DNA of 64,000 nucleotides, from contig NZ_MTQD01000011.1 in the NCBI RefSeq assembly GCF_001974875.1, forward strand, positions 1 to 64,000, in the 5' to 3' direction. The notes under the pieces were generated by a model that did no database searches, had not been told where the DNA came from, and saw nothing but the letters and a program-made list of their open reading frames with translations. Within the stretch, counting starts at the first letter, position 1. Every line of letters begins with the position of its first letter. Below, piece after piece: positions 47,103 to 57,972 of the stretch. The position numbers and the translations under genes were made by a program. This stretch comes from Pseudoalteromonas sp. EB27 (GTDB lineage Bacteria > Pseudomonadota > Gammaproteobacteria > Enterobacterales > Alteromonadaceae).

Positions 47103-47528
47103 TTACAGACAACCTGTAAAGCTAGGTGGAGCACGACAACCATGTGAAGAGATCACAGGCTGAAGAATTTTAGCCTCGCTTAAAGCAAAGGCTGCTTTAC
47201 GGAGGATAATTCCAGCACGACGCGCTGGAAAAATATGGAACAATAACCAACAAAGGCCAATAAGTAACTGACTTGAAATGATTGGATGAGCTAAAAATCC
47301 AGCAATAGTAAGTAACAGGGGCTCTACAATAAACCCATCACTCAATAATGCTTCAAGCTTGAAGGCATCTTCTAATGCACCGCTTAGCAACATTACAGTA
47401 TTAAACACTAATAAAGTTATAGCTACACATACGCCCTTACCCGCTTTATTCAAGCGCTCACACGTAACTGGTTCGCTTGGGGCGAAATCAGTATTAGTAT
47501 GACGTAAAGAAAGTATGTTCAAAGACAT
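47103..47528 (-). CDS. Putative regulatory leader peptide of cyo: membrane protein ending in a C-R-A-P-P motif
   Basis: A 141-residue protein of no family I can name, encoded just upstream of cyoABCDE on the same strand. It has an N-terminal soluble part, a first hydrophobic segment (about 33-50), a second long hydrophobic segment (70-100), a basic linker, and the ending SSHGCRAPPSFTGCL, with R132-A-P-P135 and cysteines at 131 and 140. RAPP near the C-terminus is the stalling motif of the arrest peptides ApdA and ApdP. With P135 in the ribosome, about 35 residues fill the tunnel and the second hydrophobic segment would just be emerging. The start ATG has AGG 3-6 bp upstream. It could also be an ordinary small membrane protein. 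Confidence refers to it being translated. Confidence 0.65.
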   Translation of the reverse strand: MSLNILSLRHTNTDFAPSEPVTCERLNKAGKGVCVAITLLVFNTVMLLSGALEDAFKLEALLSDGFIVEPLLLTIAGFLAHPIISSQLLIGLCWLLFHIFPARRAGIILRKAAFALSEAKILQPVISSHGCRAPPSFTGCL

Positions 47529-47668
47529 TAACCTACTAAAATGACTATAACAAAATTAGAGTAATACAGTTTGCAATGGAAAAATTAAAAAAACATTGCT
47601 GCTGTAAGCCCTAAAACCAGGTGCTAAATACGATCAAATCCGGTTAGCACAAATTCACCTTGTGAAAA

Positions 47669-47682
47669 TTGATCCGTATCAA
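47669..47682. promoter_or_regulatory. FNR/CRP-family binding site, perfect TTGAT-N4-ATCAA
   Basis: TTGATCCGTATCAA is an exact match to the FNR consensus. It lies 141 bp upstream of the leader-peptide start and therefore in the probable cyo promoter region. In E. coli FNR represses cyo under low oxygen, so an analogous role for the Alteromonadales FNR homologue (EtrA) is expected. A second inverted repeat, AATTCAC...GTGAA, is adjacent. Confidence 0.65.
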
Positions 47683-47894
47683 TCAAACTTTCAAAACTTA
47701 CTGAAAGTTCGAACGTGAGTATAACAAAGAGAATTTTCTGTTCAACTAAAAATCAATTAATTTGAGTTAAGCTTTCGAAGCTATTTTGTTAATAAAAAAT
47801 AACACGATAAAAAACAATAAATTAGATCAAATAAAAAACGATTTAAATAGAAATATTTAATAGAATTATAGCTTTTTAGGAGGGAGTAATAATT

Positions 47895-48440
47895 GTGTGG
47901 CACAAATAAAAACAGCCCAAATTCAGTCACCACCGAACTTGAGCCGCCTTTCACACTGACAACATCTTCACACACAATATAAAGATTTTTGGTTTACACT
48001 GCGTGGCATTGTAAGGAATAAAAACAACTCAAATACAGTCACCACCGGATTTGAGCTGCCTTTCACACTGACAACATCTTCACACACAATATAAAGATTT
48101 TTTGTTTACACTGCGTGGCATTGTAAGGAAATAAAAACAACTCAAATGCAGTCACCACCGAATTTGAGTTGCCTTTCACACTGACAACATCTTCACACAC
48201 AATATAAAGATTTTTGGTTTACACTGCATGGCAATTGTAGGGAATAAAAACAACTCAAACTCAGTCACCACCGAACTTGAGTTGCCTTTCACACTGACAA
48301 CATCTTCACACACAATATAAAGATTCTTGGTTTACACTGCGTGGCATTGTAGGGAATAAAAACAACTCAAACTCAGTCACCACCGAACTTGAGTTGCCTT
48401 TCACACTGACAACATCTTCACACACAATATAAAGATTCTT
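47895..48440. repeat. Five tandem repeats of about 112-113 bp between nqrM and cyo
   Basis: The marker CAGTCACCACC recurs at 47924, 48036, 48149, 48262 and 48374, giving periods of 112-113 bp. A 42-base block from GCCTTTCACACTGACAACAT to AATATAAAGATT is identical in all five copies. Each unit contains (a) on the minus strand a hairpin CAACTCAA/TTGAGTTG followed by TTTTTATT, like a terminator (perfect in copies 3-5, imperfect in 1-2), and (b) on the plus strand a promoter-like CTGACA-N16-TATAAA inside the invariant block. No reading frame is conserved. The unit could be a repeated small RNA, a repeated promoter/terminator, or a binding array. It is not CRISPR, because whole units repeat with no unique spacers. 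Flanks 47683-47894 and 48441-48644 hold nothing else that I recognise. Confidence 0.85.
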
Positions 48441-48644
48441 TTAAGCGAGGCTAACTTATGCCTCAAGCTTATGACGAGAGCCTTGCTCTTTGTCTATGGT
48501 TAAACTTTAGAGTGTTAGCTCCAATTTGACAAACGAGAAAAATAAACCTAATAAGTGAAAAAAACTAAACTATATACTTTCGTCTAATACATTAAGATTG
48601 GATTGCTTTGGAAGCCAAGGAGTTGATGAGTTTTACAGGCACAA

Positions 48645-48668
48645 AAAAAGCGCTATAAAGCGCTTTTT
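48645..48668 (-). terminator. Terminator after nqrM
   Basis: AAAAAGCGC pairs with GCGCTTTTT around TATAAA, 17 bp past the nqrM stop codon. It marks the end of the nqr region. Confidence 0.9.
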
Positions 48669-48684
48669 AATATTTAAGACGGGC

Positions 48685-48897
48685 TTAAATAATTTGATTT
48701 TCTTTCCAAGCTTGCTCTTTTGCTAAACGGTTTTTGCGTTTATCACATGGATCATCGCAATCACAGGCTTTATCAATACCGACCGAGCCTAAACCACCAC
48801 AGCTACTCGCCATAGATTTTTTTTGCACGATCATACCAACGGCCATAGCCGAAACTATCAAAATTAGTAAGCCAAAAGTAAGAAGAAAAAGTGACAT
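48685..48897 (-). CDS. nqrM: Na+-NQR maturation protein NqrM
   Basis: A 70-residue protein of the former DUF539 family. One N-terminal helix (FLLTFGLLILIVSAMAVGMIV) is followed by the four conserved cysteines C33, C45, C47 and C51 in SSCGGLGS and CDCDDPCDKRKNR. NqrM is thought to deliver iron for the membrane Fe site of Na+-NQR (between NqrD and NqrE). Its position just after apbE on the same strand fits. Confidence 0.92.
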   Translation of the reverse strand: MSLFLLTFGLLILIVSAMAVGMIVQKKSMASSCGGLGSVGIDKACDCDDPCDKRKNRLAKEQAWKENQII

Positions 48898-48998
48898 TGC
48901 TTAGCCCCTATTGATCAGCAATTAATTAAACTCAAACATTTTTGAGCAACTGCTATTATATACCCAAATAACGTGAAAATAAACAAGCCAGCGCCATA

Positions 48999-50030
48999 CT
49001 ACAAATAAGGTTTGAATGCAGGGCTTGAGTAAGTAACTAAACCATCTTTTGATTTACCTATTAAGTACACTGGTAAATCGTGCTGCTGAGCATAGGCTTG
49101 CGCTTTCTCCATACCCATCACAGTAAGTGCAGTTGCTAAGCCATCTGCTGTCATAGCGCTTGGATGAAGCACTGTTACTGACACTAAGTCGTGCTTAATA
49201 GGCATGCCGGTTACGGGATCAATTAAATGAGTATAGATCTCGCCATCCATTTTATAAAAAATACGGTAATCACCCGACGTAGCAATACCATTTGTACCTG
49301 GCGATAAAACACGATGTACTTTACGCTCACCTGGCGCTGCATCTGGTTGCTCTATCGCAATTTTCCAATCCTGATTATTTGGCTTTTCACCTGCTATACG
49401 CAGCTCTCCACCAATCTCAACCATGTAATTGGTAATACTGTGGCTTTCTAATAACTGCGCTATTTTATCAATACCATAGCCTTTAGCCGTTGCCGAAAAA
49501 GAAAGCTCTAGTCCATTAACTGTTTTAGCCAAGCCTTGCTTATTTAAAATAAGTTTATCAATACCTATTTTTTCGACCATACTCGCAAGCTCTTCATCAC
49601 TAGGGCGATTTGTTGGTTTTTTATCAGGACCAAAGCCCCATAAATCAATTAAAGGCCCCATAGTGACATCGAGTGTTTTAGTTGACTCACCTAAGCGGAT
49701 GGACTCACTGATAACGGCCCTAAAATCTTCGCTAATTGGCATAACTTGATTTGCTGGTAATCTGTTAAATGTATTTATTTCAGAGTCTTCTATATAAGTA
49801 GACATAGACTGATTCACATCTTTTAAAACAGCATCTATTTGCAGCTGTAACTGTGAGGCAGATAGCTGGCCCTGCTCATCGTAATATTTAATATGATAAG
49901 TGGTGCCCATAGTCTTACCTTCTAAAAAGGTTTCTTTCGACTCTGGTTTTTCACCACACCCAGACAGTAATAAGGTCAGTGTGATTAGTAAAAAGGCCAT
50001 TATGCCTTGTGAAGTACTTACTCGATTCAT
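48999..50030 (-). CDS. apbE: FMN transferase ApbE (flavinylation of NqrB and NqrC)
   Basis: A 343-residue lipoprotein-type ApbE (LLSGCGEKPE lipobox, C25). It attaches FMN through a phosphoester to threonine in S-G-A-T motifs. Signature regions are GTTYHIKYYDEQG, VDVxM-type LDVTMGPLIDLWGFGP, ATAKGYGIDKIAQLL and HLIDPVTGMPIKH. Both targets are encoded here: SGAT in NqrB and NqrC. It is downstream of nqrF but separated by a terminator, so it may rely on read-through or its own promoter. Confidence 0.93.
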   Translation of the reverse strand: MNRVSTSQGIMAFLLITLTLLLSGCGEKPESKETFLEGKTMGTTYHIKYYDEQGQLSASQLQLQIDAVLKDVNQSMSTYIEDSEINTFNRLPANQVMPISEDFRAVISESIRLGESTKTLDVTMGPLIDLWGFGPDKKPTNRPSDEELASMVEKIGIDKLILNKQGLAKTVNGLELSFSATAKGYGIDKIAQLLESHSITNYMVEIGGELRIAGEKPNNQDWKIAIEQPDAAPGERKVHRVLSPGTNGIATSGDYRIFYKMDGEIYTHLIDPVTGMPIKHDLVSVTVLHPSAMTADGLATALTVMGMEKAQAYAQQHDLPVYLIGKSKDGLVTYSSPAFKPYL

Positions 50031-50073
50031 AACAGCTCTACTTAATAGATTGATAAAATTAAAGAATAAAAAA

Positions 50074-50101
50074 AGCCTCGTAACACAAGTGCTACGAGGC
50101 T
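50074..50101 (-). terminator. Terminator between nqrF and apbE
   Basis: AGCCTCGTA pairs with TACGAGGCT around a 10-base loop, and TTTTTTTATT follows on the minus strand. It lies about 39 bp beyond nqrF and before apbE. Confidence 0.88.
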
Positions 50102-50139
50102 GGTATTTTAACCAAAACTAAACTGTTTTGGTATTAGTG

Positions 50140-51369
50140 TTAGCCACCGAAGTCATCTAGTAAGATATTTTCGTCTTCAACACCTAAATCTTTAAGCATA
50201 GTAATAACTGCCGCGTTCATCATTGGAGGACCACACATGTAGTACTCACAATCTTCCGGCGCTTCGTGATCTTTAAGATAGTTCTCAAATAACACGTTAT
50301 GGATAAAGCCAGTATAGCCTTCCCAGTTATCTTCAGGTTGTGGATCTGAAAGTGCTGTATGCCATACGAAATTAGGATTTTCAGCGGCTAGGCCGTCAAA
50401 ATCTTCTACGTAGAACATTTCACGTTCAGAACGTGCACCATACCAAAAGCTCATCTTACGTTTAGAGTTCAAACGTTTAAGTTGGTCAAAGATATGTGAA
50501 CGCATTGGCGCCATACCAGCACCACCGCCAACAAAGATCATTTCAGCATCTGTGTCTTTAGCAAAGAACTCACCAAATGGACCTGAAATAGTTACCTTGT
50601 CGCCTTTTGTAAGTGACCAAATGTACGAAGACATTTTACCACATGGCAAGCTTAGGTTTCTTGGAGGCGGAGCAGCAATACGCACGTTAAGCATAATGAT
50701 GCCTTCTTCTTCTGGGTAGTTAGCCATTGAGTATGCACGAATTGTTTCTTCGTCTACTTTTGACTCCAGATCGAAGAAACCAAAATGGTTCCAATCGCCA
50801 CGATATTCTTCAGGAACATCAAAATCTGCATATTTAACATGATGAGGTGGCGCTTCAATTTGGATGTAACCACCCGCACGGAAAGGCACTGACTCATCAC
50901 CAGGGATTTGCAGTTTAAGTTCTTTAATGAACGTTGCTTTGTTATCGTTAGAGATAACTTCACAATCCCATTTTTTAACACCGAAAATTGACTCTTCAAG
51001 TTCAATTTCCATGTCGTTTTTAACATTTACCTGACACGCTAAACGACAGCCTTCACGGGCTTCACCTTTAGAAATGTGATCAAGTTCAGTTGGCAGGATA
51101 TCGCCGCCACCTTCTTTAATGTGAACACGACACTGACCACAAGAGCCACCGCCACCACATGCAGATGATACGAAAATACCTGACTCAGATAATGCACTTA
51201 AAAGCTTATTACCTGCTGATGTAGTAATGGCTTTATCTTTGTCGCCATTAATACCGATGATGATGTCGCCGCTTGCAACTAACTGAGATTTAGCACCAAT
51301 GATCACTAAAACTAGTAGTACAACGATAGCGATGAAAACACCAACGCCTAAGAAAATCTGATAATCCAT
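50140..51369 (-). CDS. nqrF: Na+-translocating NADH:quinone reductase subunit F
   Basis: A 409-residue NADH-oxidising subunit. One N-terminal membrane helix ([20 protein letters not shown]) anchors a [2Fe-2S] ferredoxin domain (C71, C77, C80, C112: [15 protein letters not shown] ... CRLACQV) and a ferredoxin-NADP reductase-like FAD/NADH domain (RAYSMANYP for [19 protein letters not shown] for NADH). It ends with [14 protein letters not shown], as in Vibrio NqrF. It is the last gene of the nqrABCDEF operon. Confidence 0.96.
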   Translation of the reverse strand: MDYQIFLGVGVFIAIVVLLVLVIIGAKSQLVASGDIIIGINGDKDKAITTSAGNKLLSALSESGIFVSSACGGGGSCGQCRVHIKEGGGDILPTELDHISKGEAREGCRLACQVNVKNDMEIELEESIFGVKKWDCEVISNDNKATFIKELKLQIPGDESVPFRAGGYIQIEAPPHHVKYADFDVPEEYRGDWNHFGFFDLESKVDEETIRAYSMANYPEEEGIIMLNVRIAAPPPRNLSLPCGKMSSYIWSLTKGDKVTISGPFGEFFAKDTDAEMIFVGGGAGMAPMRSHIFDQLKRLNSKRKMSFWYGARSEREMFYVEDFDGLAAENPNFVWHTALSDPQPEDNWEGYTGFIHNVLFENYLKDHEAPEDCEYYMCGPPMMNAAVITMLKDLGVEDENILLDDFGG

Positions 51370-51387
51370 GATTTATCCTCGCTACCT

Positions 51388-51996
51388 TTACAGTGAAATA
51401 CCAGAGAATGACATAAAGCCAAGTCCCATTAAACCAACAGTGATAAAGGTAATACCTAAACCACGTAAGCCGTCTGGCACGTCTGAATACTTCAGTTTCT
51501 CACGGATACCTGCAAGTAATGTAATTGCAAGCGCCCAACCAACACCAGCGCCAATACCATAAACTACAGACTCGCCGAAGTTATAGTTACGCTCAACCAT
51601 GAATGATACCGCACCAAATATTGCACAGTTAACTGTGATAAGTGGTAAGAAGATACCTAACGCGTTGTATAGTGCAGGGAAAAACTTATCTAATGCCATT
51701 TCAAGAATTTGCACAAGTGCTGCAATAACACCAATGAAAGTTAAGAAACGTAAAAAGCTAAGATCCGCATCTGGGTAACCTAACCAAGTAAGTGAACCTG
51801 GTGCAAGTACCGCATGATAAACCAAGTTGTTAACAGGTACCGAAATACCCAATACAACTATAACCGCTATACCTAGGCCAATTGATGTAGTTACTTTTTT
51901 AGATACTGCTAAAAAAGTACACATGCCTAAGAAGAATGACAACGCTAAGTTCTCAATAAAAACGGCTTTTACAAATAAACTAATATAATGTTCCAC
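51388..51996 (-). CDS. nqrE: Na+-translocating NADH:quinone reductase subunit E
   Basis: A 202-residue, six-helix subunit. [28 protein letters not shown] and [21 protein letters not shown] are signatures; its cysteine (NCAIFG), together with one in NqrD, ligates the membrane-embedded iron centre. It forms part of the Na+ channel path. It is located 10 bp downstream of nqrD and 18 bp upstream of nqrF. Confidence 0.95.
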   Translation of the reverse strand: MEHYISLFVKAVFIENLALSFFLGMCTFLAVSKKVTTSIGLGIAVIVVLGISVPVNNLVYHAVLAPGSLTWLGYPDADLSFLRFLTFIGVIAALVQILEMALDKFFPALYNALGIFLPLITVNCAIFGAVSFMVERNYNFGESVVYGIGAGVGWALAITLLAGIREKLKYSDVPDGLRGLGITFITVGLMGLGFMSFSGISL

Positions 51997-52006
51997 TATT
52001 TGCCCC

Positions 52007-52639
52007 TTACGCTTTAGCTTCTACTTGGTCTTTCTTATAAGTACGAAGTACCCATATGAATAAACCAATGATGAAGAATGCACTCGGTGGTAAGATCAAT
52101 AGACCCATTGGCTGATACCAACCGCCATCTTGTACTAATGGGATAATATCAACACCGAATAGTGAACCCTTACCGAATAGCTCACGAATGAAACCAACAG
52201 TAAGCAGTACTACAGAGTAACCTAAGCCATTACCAATACCGTCAAGGAAAGACATAATTGGTGGCGACTTCATCGCGTATGCTTCAGCACGACCCATTAC
52301 AATACAGTTAGTAATGATTAGACCAACGAATACAGAAAGCTCTTTTGCCGTAGCGTAAGAGAAAGCCTGTAATACTTGGTCAACAACGATTACCAATGAT
52401 GCAATAATTGTCATTTGTACGATGATACGTACAGATGATGGGATCTGGTTACGAATAAGCGAGATAAAGAAGCTCGAAAATGCTGTTACTAGTGTCAATG
52501 CGATTGACATGATTAATGCATTTTTTAAGCTAGACGTTACCGCTAGCGCCGAACAAATACCAAGTACTTGTAGTGCGATTGGGTTGTTAGCTAAAACCGG
52601 ACCAAATAGGACCGCCTTCATTTCTTTAGTATCAGCCAT
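52007..52639 (-). CDS. nqrD: Na+-translocating NADH:quinone reductase subunit D
   Basis: A 210-residue, six-helix subunit paralogous to NqrE with inverted topology. [20 protein letters not shown] and [18 protein letters not shown] are characteristic; the cysteines in ICSAL and NCIVMG are iron-centre ligands. Its start overlaps the nqrC stop by 1 bp (shared base at 52639), suggesting coupling. Confidence 0.95.
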   Translation of the reverse strand: MADTKEMKAVLFGPVLANNPIALQVLGICSALAVTSSLKNALIMSIALTLVTAFSSFFISLIRNQIPSSVRIIVQMTIIASLVIVVDQVLQAFSYATAKELSVFVGLIITNCIVMGRAEAYAMKSPPIMSFLDGIGNGLGYSVVLLTVGFIRELFGKGSLFGVDIIPLVQDGGWYQPMGLLILPPSAFFIIGLFIWVLRTYKKDQVEAKA

Positions 52640-53391
52640 TATTTCAATGCTCCTTTACGTACTTTCGCAAGGAAAGGGCCAAAGCCATTTTCGCCAGTCC
52701 AAAAATCAACTGCATGATCAACACCGTTAGACGTTAATGTAGCACCTGAAAGACCATCGATCTTATGCTCATCATTGCCCGCAGTACCTTTAACAATTTG
52801 AATTGGAAGCTCTTTACCTTCCCATGTAGCAGTCCATTGTGGATTTTGGATTTCGCCACCTAAGCCAGGGGTTTCATTATGCTTGTAAAAGATAATGCCC
52901 TTAACTGTTTCACCATCGCTTTCAAGCGAGATAAAACCGTACATTAAGCCCCATAAGCCGTAGCCTTGGATAGGAAGAATGATTGCATCAACTGAGCCAT
53001 CTTCTTTCTTAGAGATATACACCGGCGACTCTTTAGTCACACGTTGAATACCAGCAATATCCTTAACGCCTTTCTCTTTAAGAGAAACACTTAGCGCTGC
53101 ATCATATTTGCTTTTTTCAAAGTCGAAAATTGTTGGGTCTGTATCTACAAACTCACCTGTAGTCATATTTACAACGCGCGCTTCGATTTTTGCATCAAAT
53201 GTTTCTAAAACATTTTCAACTTTATCGATACCCGCAGCAGCCAAAATATTGCTTTGAATATCTTTTTCTTTATTAGCTTGCTGTAAAGGACGAAGCTGTA
53301 CAGAAGCAAACGATACAATGATTGCGCACACTAAACATAGTGCGACAACAACTGTTAACGTTTTGCCGATTGATTCGTTATTACTAGACAT
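52639..53391 (-). CDS. nqrC: Na+-translocating NADH:quinone reductase subunit C
   Basis: A 250-residue subunit with one N-terminal membrane helix and a periplasmic FMN domain. FMN is covalently bound to T218 in GLSGATLTS, the ApbE target. The segment [14 protein letters not shown] is also typical. It overlaps nqrB by 8 bp at its start and shares one base with nqrD at its end. Confidence 0.95.
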   Translation of the reverse strand: MSSNNESIGKTLTVVVALCLVCAIIVSFASVQLRPLQQANKEKDIQSNILAAAGIDKVENVLETFDAKIEARVVNMTTGEFVDTDPTIFDFEKSKYDAALSVSLKEKGVKDIAGIQRVTKESPVYISKKEDGSVDAIILPIQGYGLWGLMYGFISLESDGETVKGIIFYKHNETPGLGGEIQNPQWTATWEGKELPIQIVKGTAGNDEHKIDGLSGATLTSNGVDHAVDFWTGENGFGPFLAKVRKGALK

Positions 53392-54586
53392 TACGTGCCA
53401 ACCTCCGCTTAATATTAGCCTGCACTACAAAGTGATCGAACAGTGGAGCGAATAAGTTAGCAAATAAGATTGCTAGCATCATACCTTCTGGGAAAGCAGG
53501 ATTCACAACACGTATCATAACCACCATAAAGCCAATTAATAGACCATATGCTAATTTACCTTTGTCAGTAAATGCAGCTGATACAGGGTCAGTAGCCATA
53601 AAGAACATACCAAACGCAAAGCCACCAAGTACTAAATGCCAATACCAAGGCATTGCAAATACAGGGTTAGTTTCTGAGCCTACAGCATTTAACAAAAATG
53701 CAGTCGCTACCATACCTAGGAATACACCTAGTACAATGCGCCAAGAAGCGATGCGAACATAAATTAAGAATAAACCACCTACTAACAATGCAAGTGTAGA
53801 TGTTTCACCTACAGAACCTTGAATGAAACCGTAAAACGCATTCCACCATAATTCCATGTTTGCAAAATCAAGTGTGCCAGCAAATGCTTGGCCTAGCATA
53901 GTTGCACCAGAGAAAGAATCTACTGCTGTCCATACTGTGTCACCTGAGATTTGAGCTGGGTATGCGAAGAATAAAAACGCACGGCCGGCTAAAGCAGGGT
54001 TTAAGAAGTTACGGCCAGTACCACCAAAGATTTCTTTAGCGATTACTACACCAAACGTAATACCTAACGCAACTTGCCATAAAGGAATTGTTGCAGGCAG
54101 AATAAGTGCAAATAAAACTGAAGTAACGAAGAAACCTTCGTTAATTTCATGCTTACGCACAGAAGCAAATATTACTTCCCAAAAGCCACCCACTGCAAAC
54201 GTTACCGCGTAGATAGGTAGGAAGAAACATGCTCCATAGAACATTTTAGCGCCCCAGCCTGCATCAGCGGTTAATTCACCACCGAATAACTGGAACAAAC
54301 CAACTTGCCATGTGTTTGCTAGTTCAAAGCCTTGTGCTAAAGCACCTGCGGCCTGATGACCGATATTGAACATACCAAAAAACATAGCTGGGAACGTCGC
54401 CATCCACACTAAAATCATCATGCGTTTTAGGTCGATGTTATCGCGTACGTGTGTCGCGCCTTTATTTACGTAGCCTGGTGTATAAAAAATAGTTGCAGCT
54501 GCTTCATACAGTGCATAAAACTTTTCATATTTACCACCGGCTTCAAAATTCGGCTCGATATCTTCTAGATATTTTTTTAAACCCAT
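53384..54586 (-). CDS. nqrB: Na+-translocating NADH:quinone reductase subunit B
   Basis: A 400-residue, ten-helix core subunit carrying riboflavin, covalent FMN (T229 in [10 protein letters not shown]) and the Na+ path. N-terminal [21 protein letters not shown] and [20 protein letters not shown] are signature strings. It begins 4 bp after nqrA and overlaps nqrC by 8 bp. Confidence 0.96.
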   Translation of the reverse strand: MGLKKYLEDIEPNFEAGGKYEKFYALYEAAATIFYTPGYVNKGATHVRDNIDLKRMMILVWMATFPAMFFGMFNIGHQAAGALAQGFELANTWQVGLFQLFGGELTADAGWGAKMFYGACFFLPIYAVTFAVGGFWEVIFASVRKHEINEGFFVTSVLFALILPATIPLWQVALGITFGVVIAKEIFGGTGRNFLNPALAGRAFLFFAYPAQISGDTVWTAVDSFSGATMLGQAFAGTLDFANMELWWNAFYGFIQGSVGETSTLALLVGGLFLIYVRIASWRIVLGVFLGMVATAFLLNAVGSETNPVFAMPWYWHLVLGGFAFGMFFMATDPVSAAFTDKGKLAYGLLIGFMVVMIRVVNPAFPEGMMLAILFANLFAPLFDHFVVQANIKRRLARNV

Positions 54587-54590
54587 CTCT

Positions 54591-56036
<1,446 letters not shown>

Positions 56037-56130
56037 CTAGAAATATTAAACAAGCAACGTAGTAAAACTCATCACATATTGTCGAGATTTTAACATCATT
56101 TTAGATGACTATGCGAGTGTATTTATGAAA

Positions 56131-56136
56131 ATTATA
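56131..56136 (-). promoter_or_regulatory. Possible -10 element for the nqr operon, in a 363-bp intergenic region
   Basis: The minus strand reads TATAAT at 56136-56131, about 197 bp before the nqrA start codon. A matching -35 is weak (AAACTA at 17 bp). The rest of 55935-56297 holds the fabV-side terminator and otherwise no recognisable gene, operator or RNA. Confidence 0.3.
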
Positions 56137-56263
56137 CGACAGAAACACTTATTTAGTTTTGTTAACTGATTTAAATAAAAATCAAGGTAGACCAAAGTGG
56201 TAGCCTAAGCAATTATCATTCCTGATTTCATCGTAAATTAAACAAATAGCATAATACAAAAAA

Positions 56264-56283
56264 AGCCGCTATTGCGGCTTTTT
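56264..56283 (-). terminator. Terminator of fabV
   Basis: AGCCGC pairs with GCGGCT around TATT, with A-run and T-run flanks, about 15 bp past the fabV stop. Confidence 0.85.
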
Positions 56284-56297
56284 ATATCTAAATTCTG

Positions 56298-57491
56298 TTA
56301 GTCAATCATATTAGCAATTGGCTTAACTGAATCTATGTCTTGATCGTAGTCAACACCGTCTATACCAAAACCAAATAAGCGTAAAAACTCATTATGGTAA
56401 CCAACATAGTCTGTTAGCTCATCAATGCTGCTTGTATCAACACTATCCCATACAGCTTGAACTCGTGCTTGCACATCGTCTTCTAGCTCTTTATAGTTTT
56501 GGAATAAATGCCCACCGTCGTCAAAGCGAGGTGATTCACCATATAGGTTTTCACTAAATAATGCGTGAATTTGCTCAATGGTGCCTTCATATGTGCCATC
56601 TGCTTTCATAACTTTAAATAAAGCAGAAATATATAACGGCATAATAGGAATAGCAGAACTTGCTTGTGTCACTACTGCATTAAGTGATGAAACATACGCC
56701 TCACCATTTAAATCTTTTGTTGATTCTTTAATAGCAGCCGTTGCACGGTCTAAATCTTCTTTAGCTTTACCAATAGTAGCGTGTCCGTATATTGGCCATG
56801 TTAGTTCTTTACCAATATAAGTATAAGCAGTCGTTTTAAAGTTATCAGCAAGTACATCGGCTTCTTTTAAAGCGTCAATCCACATTTCCCAATCTTCACC
56901 ACCCATTACTTTAATAGTGTTGTCGATATCGTCTTGGTTTGCTGCTTCTACCGTAATTTCATCAATTTCACGCTTTGATGTATTTAGGTTTTTAGTAGTA
57001 ACGGCACTGCCAATTGGTTTAAGGGTAGAAGAAAACACTTCACCAGTGTTTGGATCAGTACGACGAGGCGATGCAAGGCTGTAAATAATGCAGTCTATTT
57101 TACCTAAATCGGCTTTGATAGTATCGATTGCTTTTTGCTTGATTTCGTTAGAAAACGCATCGCCATTAATATTTTTAGACCAAAGACCTGCTTCGTCTGC
57201 AGCTTCTTGAAAAGCAGCCGTATTGTACCAACCGGCAGAACCTGTTTTACGATCGGTACCTTCTTTTTCAAAGAAAATACCTAATGTTTTAGCACCACCA
57301 CCAAACGCAGCAGTAATGCGCGATGCCAAGCCGTAGCCTGTTGATGCGCCAATAACTAATACATTTTTTGGTGCACTTTTTAATGCGCCTTGTTGTTTTA
57401 CATAGTTAATTTGTTCTTGAACATGCTCTGCACAACCAGCTGGGTGTGCGTTTGTGCAGATAAATCCACGAATTTTAGGCTTAATGACCAT
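56298..57491 (-). CDS. fabV: Enoyl-ACP reductase FabV
   Basis: A 397-residue NADH-dependent trans-2-enoyl reductase, the last step of fatty acid elongation. The active-site pair Y235-x8-K244 (IYGHATIGKAK) has the FabV spacing, and the Rossmann motif VIGASTGYGLASR (46-58) is at the N-terminus. The start KPKIRGFICTNAHPAGC is diagnostic of FabV. FabV enzymes are typically less sensitive to triclosan than FabI. It is a single gene. Confidence 0.95.
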   Translation of the reverse strand: MVIKPKIRGFICTNAHPAGCAEHVQEQINYVKQQGALKSAPKNVLVIGASTGYGLASRITAAFGGGAKTLGIFFEKEGTDRKTGSAGWYNTAAFQEAADEAGLWSKNINGDAFSNEIKQKAIDTIKADLGKIDCIIYSLASPRRTDPNTGEVFSSTLKPIGSAVTTKNLNTSKREIDEITVEAANQDDIDNTIKVMGGEDWEMWIDALKEADVLADNFKTTAYTYIGKELTWPIYGHATIGKAKEDLDRATAAIKESTKDLNGEAYVSSLNAVVTQASSAIPIMPLYISALFKVMKADGTYEGTIEQIHALFSENLYGESPRFDDGGHLFQNYKELEDDVQARVQAVWDSVDTSSIDELTDYVGYHNEFLRLFGFGIDGVDYDQDIDSVKPIANMID

Positions 57492-57598
57492 TGATCATCC
57501 TATATCTTTTACAATAAAAATTAGCGCTAGTTTAAAGGCTAATACTAAAAACACTGATCTGATCAGTTAAACACTCATCAAATACTCTAAAACATTAC

Positions 57599-57910
57599 TT
57601 AGCTAATTTTAGAGCCACCCATACAATTAGGTGAATCAGGCGCTTCGCCGCCCTGCTCTGTATACTCATCTGGTGTATATGTATGAATAGCGAGTGCATG
57701 AATATGATTTGCTAACTCATCTTTTAAAATTTCATTAATTTCGCGATGACGTTGTAATAAACGCTTACCCGCAAAACCTTCGCTAACAACTACTACTTTA
57801 AAGTGTGATTCAGTGCCAGCACTGTGCATATGACTTTCATTGATTACGTTTAAATGTTTACACGCAATGGCGTTGCTTATTTTTTCTTGGATCTGTTGCT
57901 GCATTGACAT
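57599..57910 (-). CDS. bolA: BolA family protein
   Basis: A 103-residue BolA protein. The conserved fold is visible as LNVINESHMHSAGTESHFKVVVVSEGFAGKRLLQRHREI, then DELANHIHALAIHTYTPDEY, with histidines that can join a [2Fe-2S] BolA-monothiol glutaredoxin complex. Roles are iron-sulfur trafficking and stress morphology. The C-terminal NCMGGSKIS tail has an extra cysteine. It is a single gene. Confidence 0.92.
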   Translation of the reverse strand: MSMQQQIQEKISNAIACKHLNVINESHMHSAGTESHFKVVVVSEGFAGKRLLQRHREINEILKDELANHIHALAIHTYTPDEYTEQGGEAPDSPNCMGGSKIS

Positions 57911-57972
57911 AAAAAGACCGTTTTAATTAGCTAATTTATACACTTACTATAACAATTTAACGCAGCGATTGG

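Noticed and set aside
47781-47975. 64-codon minus-strand frame in the first repeat copy
   Set aside because: No ribosome binding site, and low-complexity aromatic-rich composition. The frame is not preserved in the other copies.
47895-48440. Possible CRISPR array or integron attC array
   Set aside because: The whole 112-113 bp unit repeats, with no unique spacers, no conserved short direct repeat of CRISPR size and no integrase or Cas gene. There are no GTTRRRY/RYYYAAC integron core sites.
48454-48528. Short plus-strand frame starting ATGCCTCAAGC after the repeats
   Set aside because: About 23 codons, no ribosome binding site and no homologue that I know. Treated as chance.
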